Shown one piece after another: positions 24,101 to 38,326 of a stretch of DNA of 64,000 bases (the stretch's first letter is position 1; each line of letters begins with the position of its first letter). The translations under genes were made by a program, and so were the position numbers. The notes under the pieces are model-generated. The model was not told where the DNA came from, did not search any database, and saw only the letters and a list, made by a program, of their open reading frames with translations. Source of the stretch: Chrysomallon squamiferum (Eukaryota; Mollusca; Gastropoda; Neomphalida; Peltospiridae); contig CM022679.1 in NCBI GenBank assembly GCA_012295275.1, positions 7,768,169-7,832,168 on the forward strand, in the 5' to 3' direction.

Positions 24101-25340
24101 GGGCTACAACCCAGATGGAGCAGTCATTGTCACAACTCCACAGGTAAGACAGATCAAAAATCATGCTTCACAAATTAGTATTGTCAGACATTGTTCAGCT
24201 CTGTTTTAAGCAAAGACCAGTATTAAAAAAAAAAAAAAAAAAAAAATTAAAAATACACCTACAAAACAAAAAGGCCCCAGTTAATAGGATGTATTCAGAT
24301 TTTGTTTGGCGTGTATTATTAACTGGATGTTGATTTTGATGTTAATTCTATTTTTCATTACAGGCTGTTGCTATTGGTGATGTTCGGAGAGAGTTGACGT
24401 TCTGTAAGAAGACGGGAATTCCGGTGATTGGCATCATAGAAAACATGAGTGGTTTTGTCTGTCCTCACTGTTCTGTGAGTCTTCTTCTTCTTTTAGTGTT
24501 TTATAAACAGTCATCCATAATATTCATGCTAAAATGTAGAAGTAGGAGTTAGTGTTTTTGTTTCATATTTTTTTTTATTACATATGAAGATAAATACGAT
24601 TAAGCATTTAAATCCACATACCATGTTGTTTATTTGAAATAAATTTGGATACTTGTTATAAAATCTATATTAAAAAAAAAAAAAAAAAATAATAATAATA
24701 ATAAAATTCAACATTCTAATAATAAAAATCCTAATGTTCTTCTGTGAAGACTGAAGTAAGAAATTATTAATAATTGTGATTTATTTATTTCTAAATTATT
24801 TTGGTTTTTTTTTATTTTTTGTTTGTTTTTTTAGGAGTGCACAAATATTTTTTCCCAAGGAGGAGGTGAAGCTTTGGCAAAACAGAATCGTGTTAGATTT
24901 TTAGGTGAGCTGTTCAGTTATGTATTTATTTAATCATTCCTTTTCATAATACAGTTTTTTAATTAAATTATATACATATATATCTATATATTCATTATCA
25001 ATTTATAATTTTTTTGCACACTTCTGAATAAATCCATGCAATTAATAATAATAATTTTGTAATTTTAAAAATCAGTATTATCAAATAGTTTAATTTCTAC
25101 TTAACTGAACTTTTCCATTCTTTTCAATTATTATGTTAAAAAAAAAAAAAAAATAAAAATAAAAGTAAAAAGTTAATAATAATTTAATTTTTCAAGGTCG
25201 AATTCCACTGGACCCTCAAGTGGCTGCCTGCATGGATGAAGGAAAAGATTTTAATGAGAATTGTCCCGAATCTCCAGCAGCCTGTAGCTGTTAACAACAT
25301 TGTTCAGAAACTCATTGAAGTGGACCGCGACTTGCCTTAG
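21131..25340 (+). CDS. NUBP2: NUBP2, cytosolic Fe-S cluster assembly ATPase
   Basis: P-loop scaffold protein that works with NUBP1 to build [4Fe-4S] clusters for cytosolic and nuclear proteins. Exons: 21131-21146, 21936-22060, 22525-22613, 23066-23175, 23989-24143, 24364-24474, 24835-24904, 25197-25340. The first exon is only 16 nt (MSAPM plus one base) and its phase fits exon 2 exactly. Visible features are the Mrp/NBP35 deviant Walker [11 protein letters not shown] (about residues 23-32), [28 protein letters not shown], and the cluster-binding CPHC (about 198-201) followed by EC. The last exon hits TAA at 25292-25294. One base later the frame reads [19 protein letters not shown] and ends at 25338-25340. 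Dropping one base near GCAGCCTGTAGC (25278-25288) gives 272 residues, against 271 in human. An assembly indel or a real frameshift allele are both possible. Confidence 0.93.
21696..21880. mobile_element. Foldback MITE-like inverted repeat in NUBP2 intron 1
   Basis: The arms 21696-21760 and 21824-21880 are near-perfect reverse complements over about 57 bases (core TGTCTCACCAGGCAGATTAC), apart from one ~8-base insertion in the left arm. The spacer is about 63 bp. No protein is encoded. The structure fits a non-autonomous foldback DNA transposon about 185 bp long. Confidence 0.75.
23838..23988 (+). repeat. Duplicated splice-acceptor region before NUBP2 exon 5
   Basis: ATAAAACAGTTTTTAACTGA occurs three times (about 23836, 23894 and 23932). 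Two copies continue with AAATTCACCTCTGTA and a pyrimidine-rich run ending CTTGTTCCAG. The second of these is the real exon 5 acceptor (AG at 23987-23988). The first is a decoy acceptor (AG at 23888-23889) 100 bp upstream, followed by sequence imitating the start of exon 5 (GTGATAAAACAG versus GATGATTAAACAG). Confidence 0.75.
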
Positions 25341-25532
25341 TGTTAACAAACTGTTACCAGAAAAGAAAAAAAAAAAGAAAAATTCTTATTATGAAATATA
25401 TGCATAGAGCAGAGAGGCTTGTTTTTTTTTCTCTAGCCCAGTTGTTTCAGATTTCATTGTCACAAGAATGGGCAGTAAATGTATTACTGCATAAAATATC
25501 AGTTGTTCTGTAGTTACAGCTCTCTGAGCTGT

Positions 25533-25564
<32 letters not shown>

Positions 25565-26567
25565 TTTAGATTAGTTTCTGTCACTTTAGATAAATGTTCA
25601 CAGTGAAATAATGAAAAACTCAAACTGGCTCAAATTCGTTATATATACAAATCCAAACCAGTTGTTTTTTTTTTGTTTTTTTTTTAAAATTTTATTGTTG
25701 TCATCTGTTAAGTTTTGTTTTTCTTTACAGCAAAATTCATTTTATTATTAAAGTCATATTCATTATAATGATAATCTAAAATCATGGATTCACCCCATAT
25801 AAATTATTAGTTGCCATTGTCAGTGTTACTAAATAGATAAGTTGGGTGTTTGTTATTTTATTTTGAAAAAAATTACCCATTTAAGCTAAATAAGAACTAG
25901 ATCACAGGTCATACTTTATTTAACAGATAAATCTTAAAGATAATTTTAAGAGAATTATCAAACTTGTCATTTATCAAACTTTGATATAATTTGTAATTAA
26001 AACTTTTTTTTTTTAATTTTTTTTTTTTTATCAGTGGTAATTTAACCACTACAAGTTTATGAATGATAGGTCCATAATTAAAACAAGCCTGTCTAGGACA
26101 AATCAGAATCCTGTCTCCCTGAGAATCACTAAAAAAAAAAAAAAATTTATTAAATATTTGATTTTTCAAACACTTGCAAGTGTATATATATATTGATATA
26201 AACATCTATATCTTTCTTTTTTTTTGTTTTAAATAATTTTATTTCTTACAATGGGACCAACAGTATTTGTTAAATGCTGTATATGCAAGACATATTTTAC
26301 TATTGCATTATATTTATGTAGCTTTCAGTTCAAACAAAGGTTAAAAAATATTTAACAAATAAAATTTTTATATGTAGCTTTAATTGAAGATGTTCTGTCA
26401 TATTTGTATGATTCATTTGCTAATTAAAATCATGTATCATGTTTACCTATTGATTTCATTCAGTGTGTATCAGAATAGACTGAAGTGTACGGTAATCACA
26501 GTTTGGCCACATTCTTTGGTGCAATTTTAACATGACAGCATGGTGCTTGTAATTTAATTTTTGTAAA

Positions 26568-26604
<37 letters not shown>

Positions 26605-29600
26605 TAGGGACCACAAGGCTTTGAATATTTGAAATTTCAAATACCAGTCACTCGTTAGTCCAAATGTAGCAGTGCCACATGTCTCTAAGGCTTGTTCAGT
26701 GATGATGTTTTTTGTTTTTTTTAAGATTACTTTCATATATTTTTTTAATGTACAACATGAATAACATTTTATTGACAGACTATGTGAAAAATTTTCATAT
26801 ATATACACACACACACACACTGCTACATATATTTCTTTATAAACTGTATCTGATGTACTTGATTATTATTCTTCAAAGTATTTGAGATTTGAAATTTGAT
26901 TTGATTGGAAAATTGAGATTTGCAGGATACACACACGCACATATTTATGTATGTATGTATGTATGTATGTTGAAAATGTTGATTATAGAATCTCTTTTAT
27001 TGAAGGATTTTTATGTTGTAGCATTTAAACTTGAACAATTAAGAAAAAAGGAAACAGAATCATTCAAAAAATTAATAATTGTGTTAATCATTGTTTCATT
27101 TTAATCAGTATTTGCTATGTATGCCTTTCACAGCTTTGCCTTTGAAAATTTATCATTTTCAACACATTTAAATTAGCAAGCTAAATTCCAGTCTGTTCTG
27201 TTGATGCTGACTGGGTATATCAGTCATGTTCTTGTTAAGGAAAGTCTTCTCAGGTAACAAATATGTTTCATTTTATTACTATCAGCTGTTTCAGTGTGCC
27301 CCATATTGTCAAAAAAAAAAAAAAAAATATTAATAATAATAAAAATTGATTATCAGAAGTAAACAGAATAAAGATGTGTTGTTTATGTACACATGGGGGT
27401 GGAAGTTAATGGTTAGTAGTATCCATCGGCCGATTTAAGAAAACGATTATTTTTAACGTGTGTGTAATAATGTAAGGATGTTTATGTTGAAACAGAGGTT
27501 TCTAAAAAAAAAAAATAAAATAATAAAATAAATAAATAATTAAGAAATTTGAAAGGTTATCATAGTCAGATTGATATAAATAATCATTTAGTAATTCCAG
27601 GTGTTAAAGTATGTGATGATGTAAGAATGTTATAAGTATGTTATCTTTGACATTAAACAGAAGTTTCTTTTAAAAAAATAATAATAATAAATAAATTAAT
27701 TATAAATAAGAGGAAGAAGAAAAGAAATTAATATTGTATAGAGGTTATCTTTAATCAGATTTATGTAAATAATTATTTACTAATTCCAGGTGTTAAAGTA
27801 TATGTGATGATGTAAGGATGTTGGTTTTAAAAATACAGAAGGTAAAAAAACAACATGTATGTATGACAGTTAAATTTGAACAAAACTAAAAACAAGAAAG
27901 CATTATCGAAAGCTGACATGTTACATCAAGTTTGTACAGTAACTATGGATCTAGAGATACTGCTTTAAATATGTATTAAAAATTAAAAACAAACATTTCT
28001 TTTTATTTTATTTTATTTATTTTTTTAAGTGTGACTCACAGAAGTACAAATCAAACAATAAAATCACAAACTTTATAATAATTTACATTAACAGTATTTT
28101 ATTTATACTGATCTAAATTGATAAACTCATATAAAAATGTGTAGCCCAGTAATAAAATAATTTTACAAACATCTTAATGCAAATAATTAAATAAAACAAT
28201 ATTTTACATTTCAGTGTCTCAGTAGATTTTAATTTTGAGTAGTTGTATTTCAAATATTGATGGTAAGTGTGCTTTAATAATACAATATTGGTACAATAAT
28301 TCTTTTTTTGAAAAAAAGAAAGAAGTAAGAATCCCTCAAAAAACAATTGCTGAAAGTTGTCAAATAAAATAAAATCTTTCCCAAACTGTTAATCACAGCA
28401 GTATAAAATTGATAAAAATTCTGAATACAAATATATGTTCTTAGTATAAGCCATTAATTTAGCACCAGTACAAAATATTTTCTGCTTAACTAACAACTTG
28501 CACTCTTTAACATATAAACCAGTATATGGAAACCACAGAAAAAAAGGATACAAGTCAAAGAAATAAAAAAATTTCTTATTCAGTTATTTGAGATATTGTG
28601 CTGAACTGAATAACTCCAAGATTCAATACTAAAATTAGAAAGAACAGAAAGTACCATCATCTTCCTACACCTTAAAATGTAGCAACATTTTGAAAACAAT
28701 AACAAAAATATTTGCTCCGATTTAAAGTTTTCTCTGTGTTCTTTGAGTAGGTGTACTTTAATATTAAATAGTTTATAACAAGTAACAAGTGTGATATTAC
28801 AATATACAAATAAAAGAACATTAAAATATAAAAAAAAACAAACAAAAAAACAAAAAAAAAAAGTTTCTAAATATATAACACTGGTTATTCATGTATATTA
28901 ATAATTAAAGTAACAGTAAAAATAAATTTAATTTATACAAAACATTAAATTTAGATTCAAGAATTCAAGTAAAAAAAAAAAAAAAAAAATATTTGTACTT
29001 CCCATACAAAAGGAATTATAAATATTTAAATAGAAGATAACACAATAATTTACTACTGATCTTCAGTGAAGTAAAATTTCAAGCTAGACATAAAAGAAGA
29101 GATATCTACTAATTGTATTCTATAAATTATTTCTAAAATGTGCTAACAGATCAAGTAAATAATAAAAAAAAAAATATGTATGTACAAAACTTCAAAATTG
29201 TTCAAAAATGAAGATATCCTTTAAATACAAATAAGAGTTAACTCTGATTACTATTATTAATATTTTTTATGGATACTATTATTAAAGAACAGATTGTCAC
29301 ATTCATCAAAAACAATTACAACAGTTACAAAATGTAATAAATATTTTGACAGATCAACAAAAAAATTAAACAATTCTGTACATGAAAATTTTAAAAAAAA
29401 ATATTTAAAAAAAAAATATTCCTGAATATTTTAGATTTAAAGCATTAAAAAAGAATCAATATTTAGATTTTGAAAAACCTTAACAATTCTGTTAACAAAA
29501 CAGTTTTAAAAAACTATATAAAATAAAAATATTCTAAAATAAAAATATTTAAAACATTAAGAATCACTACCTAGATTCTGAAAAATGCAAACAGGACTGT

Positions 29601-31047
29601 AGTCTATGAATCCACCATTTTCATGTACAAATTTAGTATTTTTTTTACATTTCAACCAGTGATGGTACATCAAAAGCCATTTATGTTCTTTTCTGTCTAA
29701 ATGAAAATGCATATAAAAAGATTTCATGCTGCTGATCTATCAGAATAGTTTCCTCTCACAAATATCTTTATGTAAGTCGTAATTTACCATGACATCATAA
29801 TATTTATCACCGAGATCTTTCCACAGATAAACAAAATTCATTATGATTAAAGAAATAACAGAAATCAATCTTCATTCCCAGTGAAGATGATAATAAACAT
29901 CTTTTTAAAAACTGATTTTACATAATAAACATTAATTGGACGGAAATCTATTTATATCTGTACATGATTTGGTTAAAAAAACTTTTTTTAAATAAAAAAA
30001 TTATGTTAACAATTACTGACCATAAATGCAAAAAAAAAATGCATAAAAAGAATTTTTTAAAAATTAGAAATGCTAAATTAAGCATTTACAAATTATAAAA
30101 TTACAAAAATTTCAAATAAAGCATTTCAGCTAGAAATCTTTAATGCTGATAGTGAAGAATTTCCGAACAAAACAGAAAAACTAATTTTGATTGAAACATT
30201 TCACAAATGAATAAATTATAAAAAAAGGTCTGTTATAATTATATATAACATGATCTAAAATGCACATCACACTTTGTCAAACAGTTAATATTAAGGAAAA
30301 TGTCATAGGATAACAATCTTTAACAGCCATGATGATATTTTCTAGACAAATATCACAAAACATACACTAGGCAGCACAGCCTATTAATAATATTTTTATG
30401 AAAAGCTTCAAAGGTACACTTTGTGTGTACGTTTAATTTGTATACAGGTGTATGGCTTATACAGCTAAACTTGTAAAAAGTATGAAGATAAAAAATATAT
30501 TTTAATCCTGAGACTTCACTGCATCTATACTTTGTATGAAAATATTTCCCTGGCATTAACAAATAAAGAAACTAATTCATTCACAAATTCATTAATAATT
30601 ATATATATATATTAAAACTAAATTTAAAAAATCAAATGATGCTTTTAAACTCCTTTGGGTGTTGTTTTAACAGTGGCATATAAATAAATAACAATATCAC
30701 ACTATAGGCAATATTTTCTCCTAAATGGAATGATTGAGACCTAAATCTAATTTACTAAGAACAAAAACAAATAAGACAACTGGAAATTCAGGAAAAAAAA
30801 TGGAATTTGTAAAATATAAGTAGCAAATATTTTCATTCAAAATACCTTCACTTTACAAATATTTTTTCAGAATAAAATTTTCTCATAATATATAGTAAAT
30901 ACAATACACTACAGTTACTTACAACAGTTACACCCCCCAAAACAATATATCCAATCATAATATACACAAATGTATACTAAAAAAAAATTAATAATATCCA
31001 GTCCTTGAAAGACACTTGCACTTAAAACAGAAAATATTCACGTTTGC
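25341..31047. other. Convergent 3' UTR/intergenic region, no gene seen
   Basis: Lies between the ends of NUBP2 (+) and the ABCA gene (-). It is AT-rich with many poly-A/T runs, (TA)n/(CA)n at 26570-26605 and 26800-26820, and a tandem repeat at 27457-27850. ATTAAA at 25747-25752 is a weak candidate signal for NUBP2. No convincing coding frame was seen. Confidence 0.5.
27457..27850. repeat. ~180-bp imperfect tandem repeat
   Basis: About two and a half units share blocks such as TAATTCCAGGTGTTAAAGTA, GTGATGATGTAAG(A/G)ATGTT, and an AGAGGTTATC/AAAGGTTATC block. The units are separated by A-rich runs. Confidence 0.6.
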
Positions 31048-31528
31048 CTAGCAACACCAGCTTAGGCATCCACTTTTTATTTCATTTGATTCCACCTGGC
31101 TTCGAGCAAAATTAATAAACACTTGTTCCAGAGTTGTCTGCCCTACGAGGTAATCTTCAATGTTGTAAGATGCTTTTGCTCTTTCCATGATTCCGAACAG
31201 CTGTGCCCATGTAAAGTTTTTATCAGTTATCTGGTAGTGCAGCATGCACTGGTGCACGTCCTTGAGAATGCTCTGACTGAAGGTTTGCTCTATGAAGGTC
31301 ATCAGAGGTCGAAGGTCAGGGTTGGGGTTAACATCAGTGCTGGCCACTTTGACAATGAGGGTGTAGCCCTCTCCGAATTTGTTCTTGAGATGTTGTGGGC
31401 TGCCCAGACATTTGAACTGACCATTGACCATGACTGCAAGTCTGGTGCACAGAGCCTCACATTCCTCCATGCTGAAACCATAATGATTTTATTCTTAGAA
31501 AAAAATTGGTAATAATAATAATAATAAC

Positions 31529-31560
<32 letters not shown>

Positions 31561-34500
31561 TAATTAATAAAAAATAATAAATAAATAAAAAATAAATAAA
31601 AAATAAAACAAAAAAAATAAAATAAAATAAAATAAAATAAATAAAATATTACTTCAATTCTAAAATGAATAATGATTTTAATTCTTAAAAAAAAAAAAAA
31701 ACCCAGTTGACAGACCTGTGTGACGTCAGAATGAGAGTTTTTCCACTGTCTCGTACTGCTGCCAGGGCATCCCACAACAGTCGCCTAGCAACAGGATCCA
31801 TTCCGGTGGTTGGCTCATCCAGCAAAATTATGGGTGGGTTTCCAATCAAAGCTATAGCAGTGCTCAGTTTGCGTTTATTTCCTCCGCTAAAAATAACAAA
31901 CTCATTAATTTGAATCAGTTATATCTCACAGAGATTTTCATCTCATTCATATAAATTGAAAAAAAAAAAAAAAAACTGAAAAAAGAAAAGGAAAAAAAAA
32001 AAAAAAAACACCAGTAGAATATATGAACAAACAAACAAAATAAATAAATAAATAAAGATACAACAAATTCATTTTTTTTTAAAGCCAAAACAACTAGAAC
32101 TTATCGTAACTAAGGCAACCTCCTCAACAAATCAGTTCTTACAAAGTAACTGTTTTGAGACAAGACAACTCAGTTCCTTGTATTATTCCAAAACTTCAAG
32201 AAGAAAAAAAAATAATAATAAAATAAAATAATAATAATAACAAGAAGGAGAAGAAGACAATAACAAGAGAGTAGAAACCTAAATAAGAAGAGGTGAAGAA
32301 GAAGCTGACATTACCTGTACGTTTTTGACAGCTTGTCGGCATGTTCGGTGAGCAGGAGAGAGTGAATCATGTTCTGCACCATGTCCTTGATCTGACACTC
32401 AACCACTCCACGCAGTCTGGCAAACATCACTAATATCTCTCTGCCGGTCAGTTCTCCAATCAGTGCATCAAACTGTGGGCAGTAACCCAGTCTCTGCTGA
32501 ACCTACTCAAACAAACAGTCTCATTACTGGCATCTGTTTATCTGTAGTTTCAATTATCTGTTCATCTATCTTCCAGTCTGTCTGTGTATTTTTATCTGTG
32601 TATCTGTCTGTATTATTAACCATTTAACACTACTTACTTTCATCTTTCTATTTTTCCTTGTGAAATGTTATTGTCTGACTGATATTTTAATTAATACAAC
32701 ATGGACATATATTTTTTTCTTTTTTTGTATGTTTATACAATTCTTTCGAAAAGTAATTGTCATGTAAACAATATTTTGAAATGAAAAGACATAAACAACA
32801 TTCAGAATGAAAAATGACATTTAGAAAACTGAAAATGTCCAATAATAATATTAACTACAACTTGTGAAAAACAAATTCTTGTTTTTCTCTTTAGGAAATA
32901 AATTTTTCAAGCAAGTATATTTGAAGACAAAATGCAGCACCAGTTACTCTGTAAACTTTATTATTTAATGCTACAATTATATCAAAAATTAAAATTTCTG
33001 TAATTATTTTAATAGCTGCACTATTTTTACTGTTATATAAATAAATCAAATAAAAAAATTCTGTAATTATTTTAACAGTGGGACTATTTTTACCGTTATA
33101 TAAATAAATATGTGATAAAAATTCTATAATTATTTTTAACAATTACACTACTTTTGCTGTTTTACAAATAAAGCAAAGATAAAAATATACGTAATTATTT
33201 TTGTTGTGGTAAGAATCCTAATTTCAGGGATTTTGAATCTTGAGAATAGGGTTTTGTCATCAAACTCGCCTGTTTTATCCGCATCATCATCACACTCACT
33301 GTTTTATCTGCGTCATCGTCAAAACTCACCTGTTTTATCTGCGTCATCATCAAACTCACCTGTTTTATCTGCGTCATCATCAAACTCACCTGTTTTATCC
33401 ATGTCATCATCAAAACTCGCCTGTTTTATCCGCGTCATCATCAAACTCACCTGTTTTATCTGCGTCTTCATCAAACTCACCTGTTTTATCCATGTCATCA
33501 TCAAACTCACCTGTTTTATCCGTGTCATCATCAAACTCACCTGTTTTATCCATGTCATCATCAAAACTTGCCTGTTTTATCCATGTCATCATCAAAACTC
33601 GCCTGTTTTATCCATGTCATCATCAAACTCACCTGTTTTATCCGTGTCATCATCAAACTCACCTGTTTTATCCATGTCATCATCAAAACTTGCCTGTTTT
33701 ATCCGTGTCATCATCAAAACTCACCTGTTTTATCTGCGTCTTCACGTTCTTCATGTCAATGTATGCAAAGCCGTCCGTCATCAGCTCGTCCCCAGTCAAC
33801 ATCTTGAACGTTGTCGTTTTGCCCGCTCCGTTTATTCCCAGCAGCCCGAAGCACTCGCCCTGCGGAATTCCAACGCTGACGTGATTCACGGCGCACACAG
33901 ACGCGTAATTCTTCACCACCTCCTTCAGGATGAGCTTGTCGCTCTGGAACAAGTCGAACAGCGGAGAGTTTGCCAGCCTCGCCCTCTCCCTGGCGACGTC
34001 TTCGTCTTCCTGGATGTGGGCGTCGATGGCATGCACCTGCTGCACTGGCTGCATCACCGACTTGGCCGAGAAGCAGACTTTGTTGAAAAACTGACTGAGG
34101 ATTCTCGATTCGATGAGAAAGATCATGCTGGAGTAGAAGACGAACTGGACAGCGAGGAAAAACAGCATTCGACCAATGCCTTTCGCCTCCCACCCCAGGT
34201 AGTTGGTGTTGAACTCGGCGCAGAATGTACCGCAGTTGTCTGTCATTTAAAAAAAAAAAAAAAAGTTATTTATTATTTTCATGTAGACAGAATATCTCAA
34301 ATACTATGAAAACGATGTGTATCTGTAAACTTGTGTATTTATATAAATATTTTTTAAAATTAATGAGAAAAAGTAGTAAATATTCTCCTGTTTCCACATT
34401 AATGGGCTTTATTGGAACAAATCAATAACTTCTAAGAATACAAAATATCAATTAACCAATACAAAAAAACACACATTTTGTTTTAGGAGGGTGGGGGTAA

Positions 34501-35050
34501 TAAGACAACCTCAGAGAGTAAACAGGCTGTCTCCACATCAATTTAGAAATACTCAGTCTTTTAACAATATTAATAATAAATACAACAATAACAGTAATAG
34601 TAATAATAACAACAACAATAACAGTAATAGTAATAATAAAAAAATAATAACAACTATAACAATAACCAAAATAATAATAATAAAAATAGAAACAACATAA
34701 TAATAAAACTAAAACTAAAACTACAACAACAACAATATTAATAAAAAAGATTGTCTCTACCTTTACAGCAAGGATTCGTTATGTTCAAACGAACAAGTAT
34801 TGGACAAAATGCAGAAGCTTTTTCGCAGACACTTAAGAACTCATAGTTGTTGTAGATGTCTTGAAGTCCTTGACTGAGGCAGTAGTTAGGAAATACAGCC
34901 AGGAAAATCCACTCCAACATCCTGGCAACATTCTGTAGCTCCAGCTGTGGAATTGCCAATATTAGCACAGTCAACAGTGTGGCAATACCTGTAGAAAATG
35001 TCCAGTTATGAATGTATTGAATAAAGTTATAATTGCATAAAAAAACTGCA

Positions 35051-35089
<39 letters not shown>

Positions 35090-38000
35090 ACAAATAAATA
35101 TGGTAGGGTAAAAAAATAAAATAAAATAAAATAAAATAAAATAAAATAAAAAAAACAAAATAAAATAAAATAAAATAAAATAAAATAAAACAAAATAAAA
35201 CAAAATTAAATTAAATAAATTAAAATTAAATAAAATAAAAACATGAGCAGAGTAGGACATATAAACAGATGGACAATACACATGTTAATTAAATTTTTTT
35301 TTTTAAAATAACTTAACTCTGTCTCTACCAACAAACAATCATTATTTATCTACAAATGTCAGTACACAGCTACAATTATGAGAGAGCAAAAAGTGAAAGA
35401 GAAAACAACCTGACAAGATGTTAAACATGGTAATCCAGACGTAGGCTGTAGAGGGCACTTCAAACAAGAACGACCAGAGATACATGAAAGGTAACATGCC
35501 AAAACCATACAGGACGAAGAGCAAAAACACAACCATGAACCGGCCATCACTCACATACTCTGTGATGTCGAATCCAACAAAGCAGATAATCAGCACGATG
35601 CACGGTATGATGTAGTTGATCATGTCCCAGCAGAACGTCGACATCCAGAAGTTGATGGCCCGGACTCCGCTGACAAACTGGATGTGTTTCGCCTTCACTG
35701 CACGCTCCTTGACCAAGAACAGGGCAAAACTGCTGGCAAGGAAAGCCATGCCAAAGCAGACGTTGAACGGAATGATGAAATCCGATGCCTGCAGGTTCAT
35801 CTCGTCGTCGATGACATTCAAATTTGTTCTCGGCAACGGGTGGTTGGTCATTTCAAAATTAATCAGGCTGCTGTTGGCAACGAACTGGAGAAAGGCATTC
35901 GCCATGCTTGCCAGCGAGATAGCAGGACTGTGGTAGGCCTGATTGTTGAAGTAAGTGGTTGGACGCAGTTTGTTTGCTTCCTGCTGGAAATCTGCTGCCA
36001 CTAAGTAGTGCAGGTTGTATGTGCTAATGCTCTCTTTGCCTCTGTCTGCCAAGTACGTCACCAAATCTGGATTCTTCTTGTAACCTTCCTGGTCGTTGAC
36101 AAAAATCACTTTTCCCATCGTCCCTTCAAACTGCTTGCTGTAATAACCACTCAGTCGGTTGAGGTCTGTTGTTGAGCTGAGCGACTTGCTGTAAGGAATG
36201 TAGTTGGTTTTGTAGTCGTTGACGGTGAGGAGGAGGGGCGGAGAGTCTTCCAGTTTGGGCATCGTCTTGAGGACGATGAGGGCCATGATGGTGAAGAACA
36301 TTGGAACTAACAGCTGCGACGCTGTCACTATTTTGTTTCTGAAGGTGTGAAGAACCCGTTTGACAAACATTGCTCGGAACTGCTGAAGATGCAAGGCAAA
36401 TCCCCTGTTCCGCTTCAGTGAAGTGTACAAATCTGAAATTAGAGTTAAATTAGTTGTTCATTATTTTTGTGTGTGTGTGTGTGTGCAGTCTTGTCAAAGT
36501 TTTTGTATGTTTTGAATATGTGTGTATTCATTCAGCTTATTAACAGTGTCTGTGTGTGTTTGTTAAGCTAATAACATATGAAAATTGCAAATAATCACAT
36601 ATATTTAGTAATTTATTATTTAGCATTACAAAAGGTATAATTATTAAATCGCTTCTCTTCAGATTCTTATTTCCAGGCTGCTTGACATTCAAGCAGGTCT
36701 CAAAATATCCCAACTTATGTATTTTTTTATTTAAGTTTATGACATTAAAATTTAAATTAGTGATATTTAGCTTAGTTATTTTGTTATTATTTTAATATTA
36801 GATATTAGTACAACCAAATTTACAAATTTAATATTTCACTCAACATAGTGTATAAATAATAATTCTTGTAAATTAAAATAAAGCTTTGTGGTGTATCAAT
36901 CTAACATATATATTTACAAAAGAAACTAAAGCAAAAAAAATTTTAACTGGATATAGATCATTAGATGTGATTACTATTACAACACTGAAACTTAGTGTAA
37001 ATAGAACAAACACAAAATTTGAAATAAGAACTGGATCTAGATAGAAGTGAAAAAAAAAAAAATTACAATTTGGTGTAATAATAATAATACCTACAATTTT
37101 GTATTCACATTATGCTATAAAGAATATATAACAAAATAAAAATATGTATTTAATTAAAAAGAATATTATTAATAATAAAAAAAAATATACAGGAAAAAGA
37201 AAATGACTATATTCTACTAGAAAAGCAACATGAAACTATCAACCAGGAAGTAAGAATACTAAAAATAATTTACTAAAACTGAACAGGAAAAGTAACAATG
37301 ATCTGATTTAGTTTTTTTGTTTTGTTTAAAATTCATTGATAACTCAAAGAAATATGGGGTAAGAAAATCGATAACACAACTGATTTCAACAAACATTATT
37401 TGGGAGAAAAAAAAAAAATAAATAAATAAAATAAAATAAAATAAAATAAAATAAAATAAAATAAAATAAAATAAAATAAAATAAAATAAAAATAAATAAG
37501 AAGAAATAAAGCAACACCCAGTATTTTAGAAATACATTATATTAAAATTTTCTTCCAGCAACTACAAACATCTTCCAACTAATTACTGAATTTTTCTTTT
37601 TGGGGTGGGGGGGGGGAAATCTTTTAAATTTATCTGAAATTTTGAGTAATTTAAAGTTGCAATTATCCAGAGTTAATTATATTAACTAACTAAAAAACAT
37701 TTTTATATAAATGAACCAGAATATTAGTTCTTCTCATGACAGCAATATTAACTTATGGTACGTACACACATACATAAACAAATTAAAAATGAAAAGAACT
37801 GTGTGAATAAAGCCACGTCACAGAGTACTCACATGTACAAAGATCACAGACCAAAAAGCTTAAATAACAGTTTAAAGCATAGGTTTTCAACCTGGGGGTT
37901 GCCAGCCTGTTTTCTGGGGGTCGCGAGATCGTTCTTAAGCAAGGGTATGTTTTAGCTTTTTTTCAACTTGACTTGGAAGGAGGAAGAAATAAAAACATGT

Positions 38001-38290
38001 AGATGGGTTTGGGACCCGTCATAGTGAATACTGATTCCTTTTGTAGTGTCTTTGGTTGATGAAAATATGGTAACACTTGATATTATTGATTCAAAATTTT
38101 TAAAGGGGGTCATTGGTCTTACTGATTTGCTCATAAAGGGTCACGGTATGAAAATTAAACCATTACTTTCTTTTTTTTTAATCTCAGAAAATTCATTACT
38201 GTTTTACATGAATAATCATTTCCTAAATCACTTCAGTATCTTCTGACTGTTTTAATTTACTACCGACACAGTAATTTCTTTCATATACAA

Positions 38291-38326
<36 letters not shown>

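Noticed and set aside
33240-33884. Long open frames on both strands across the 33.2-33.7 kb array, and the superficially CRISPR-like regular repeats
   Set aside because: The frames are products of a 30/31-bp minisatellite. The repeats are directly adjacent without unique spacers, and this is an animal intron.
33756-34193. 145-codon frame overlapping the ABCA exon 34239-33725
   Set aside because: It is the alternate frame of a GC-richer coding exon; the real frame has Walker [10 protein letters not shown].
35616-36004. Two + strand frames of 106 codons
   Set aside because: Antisense shadows of the 1023-nt ABCA exon 36432-35410.
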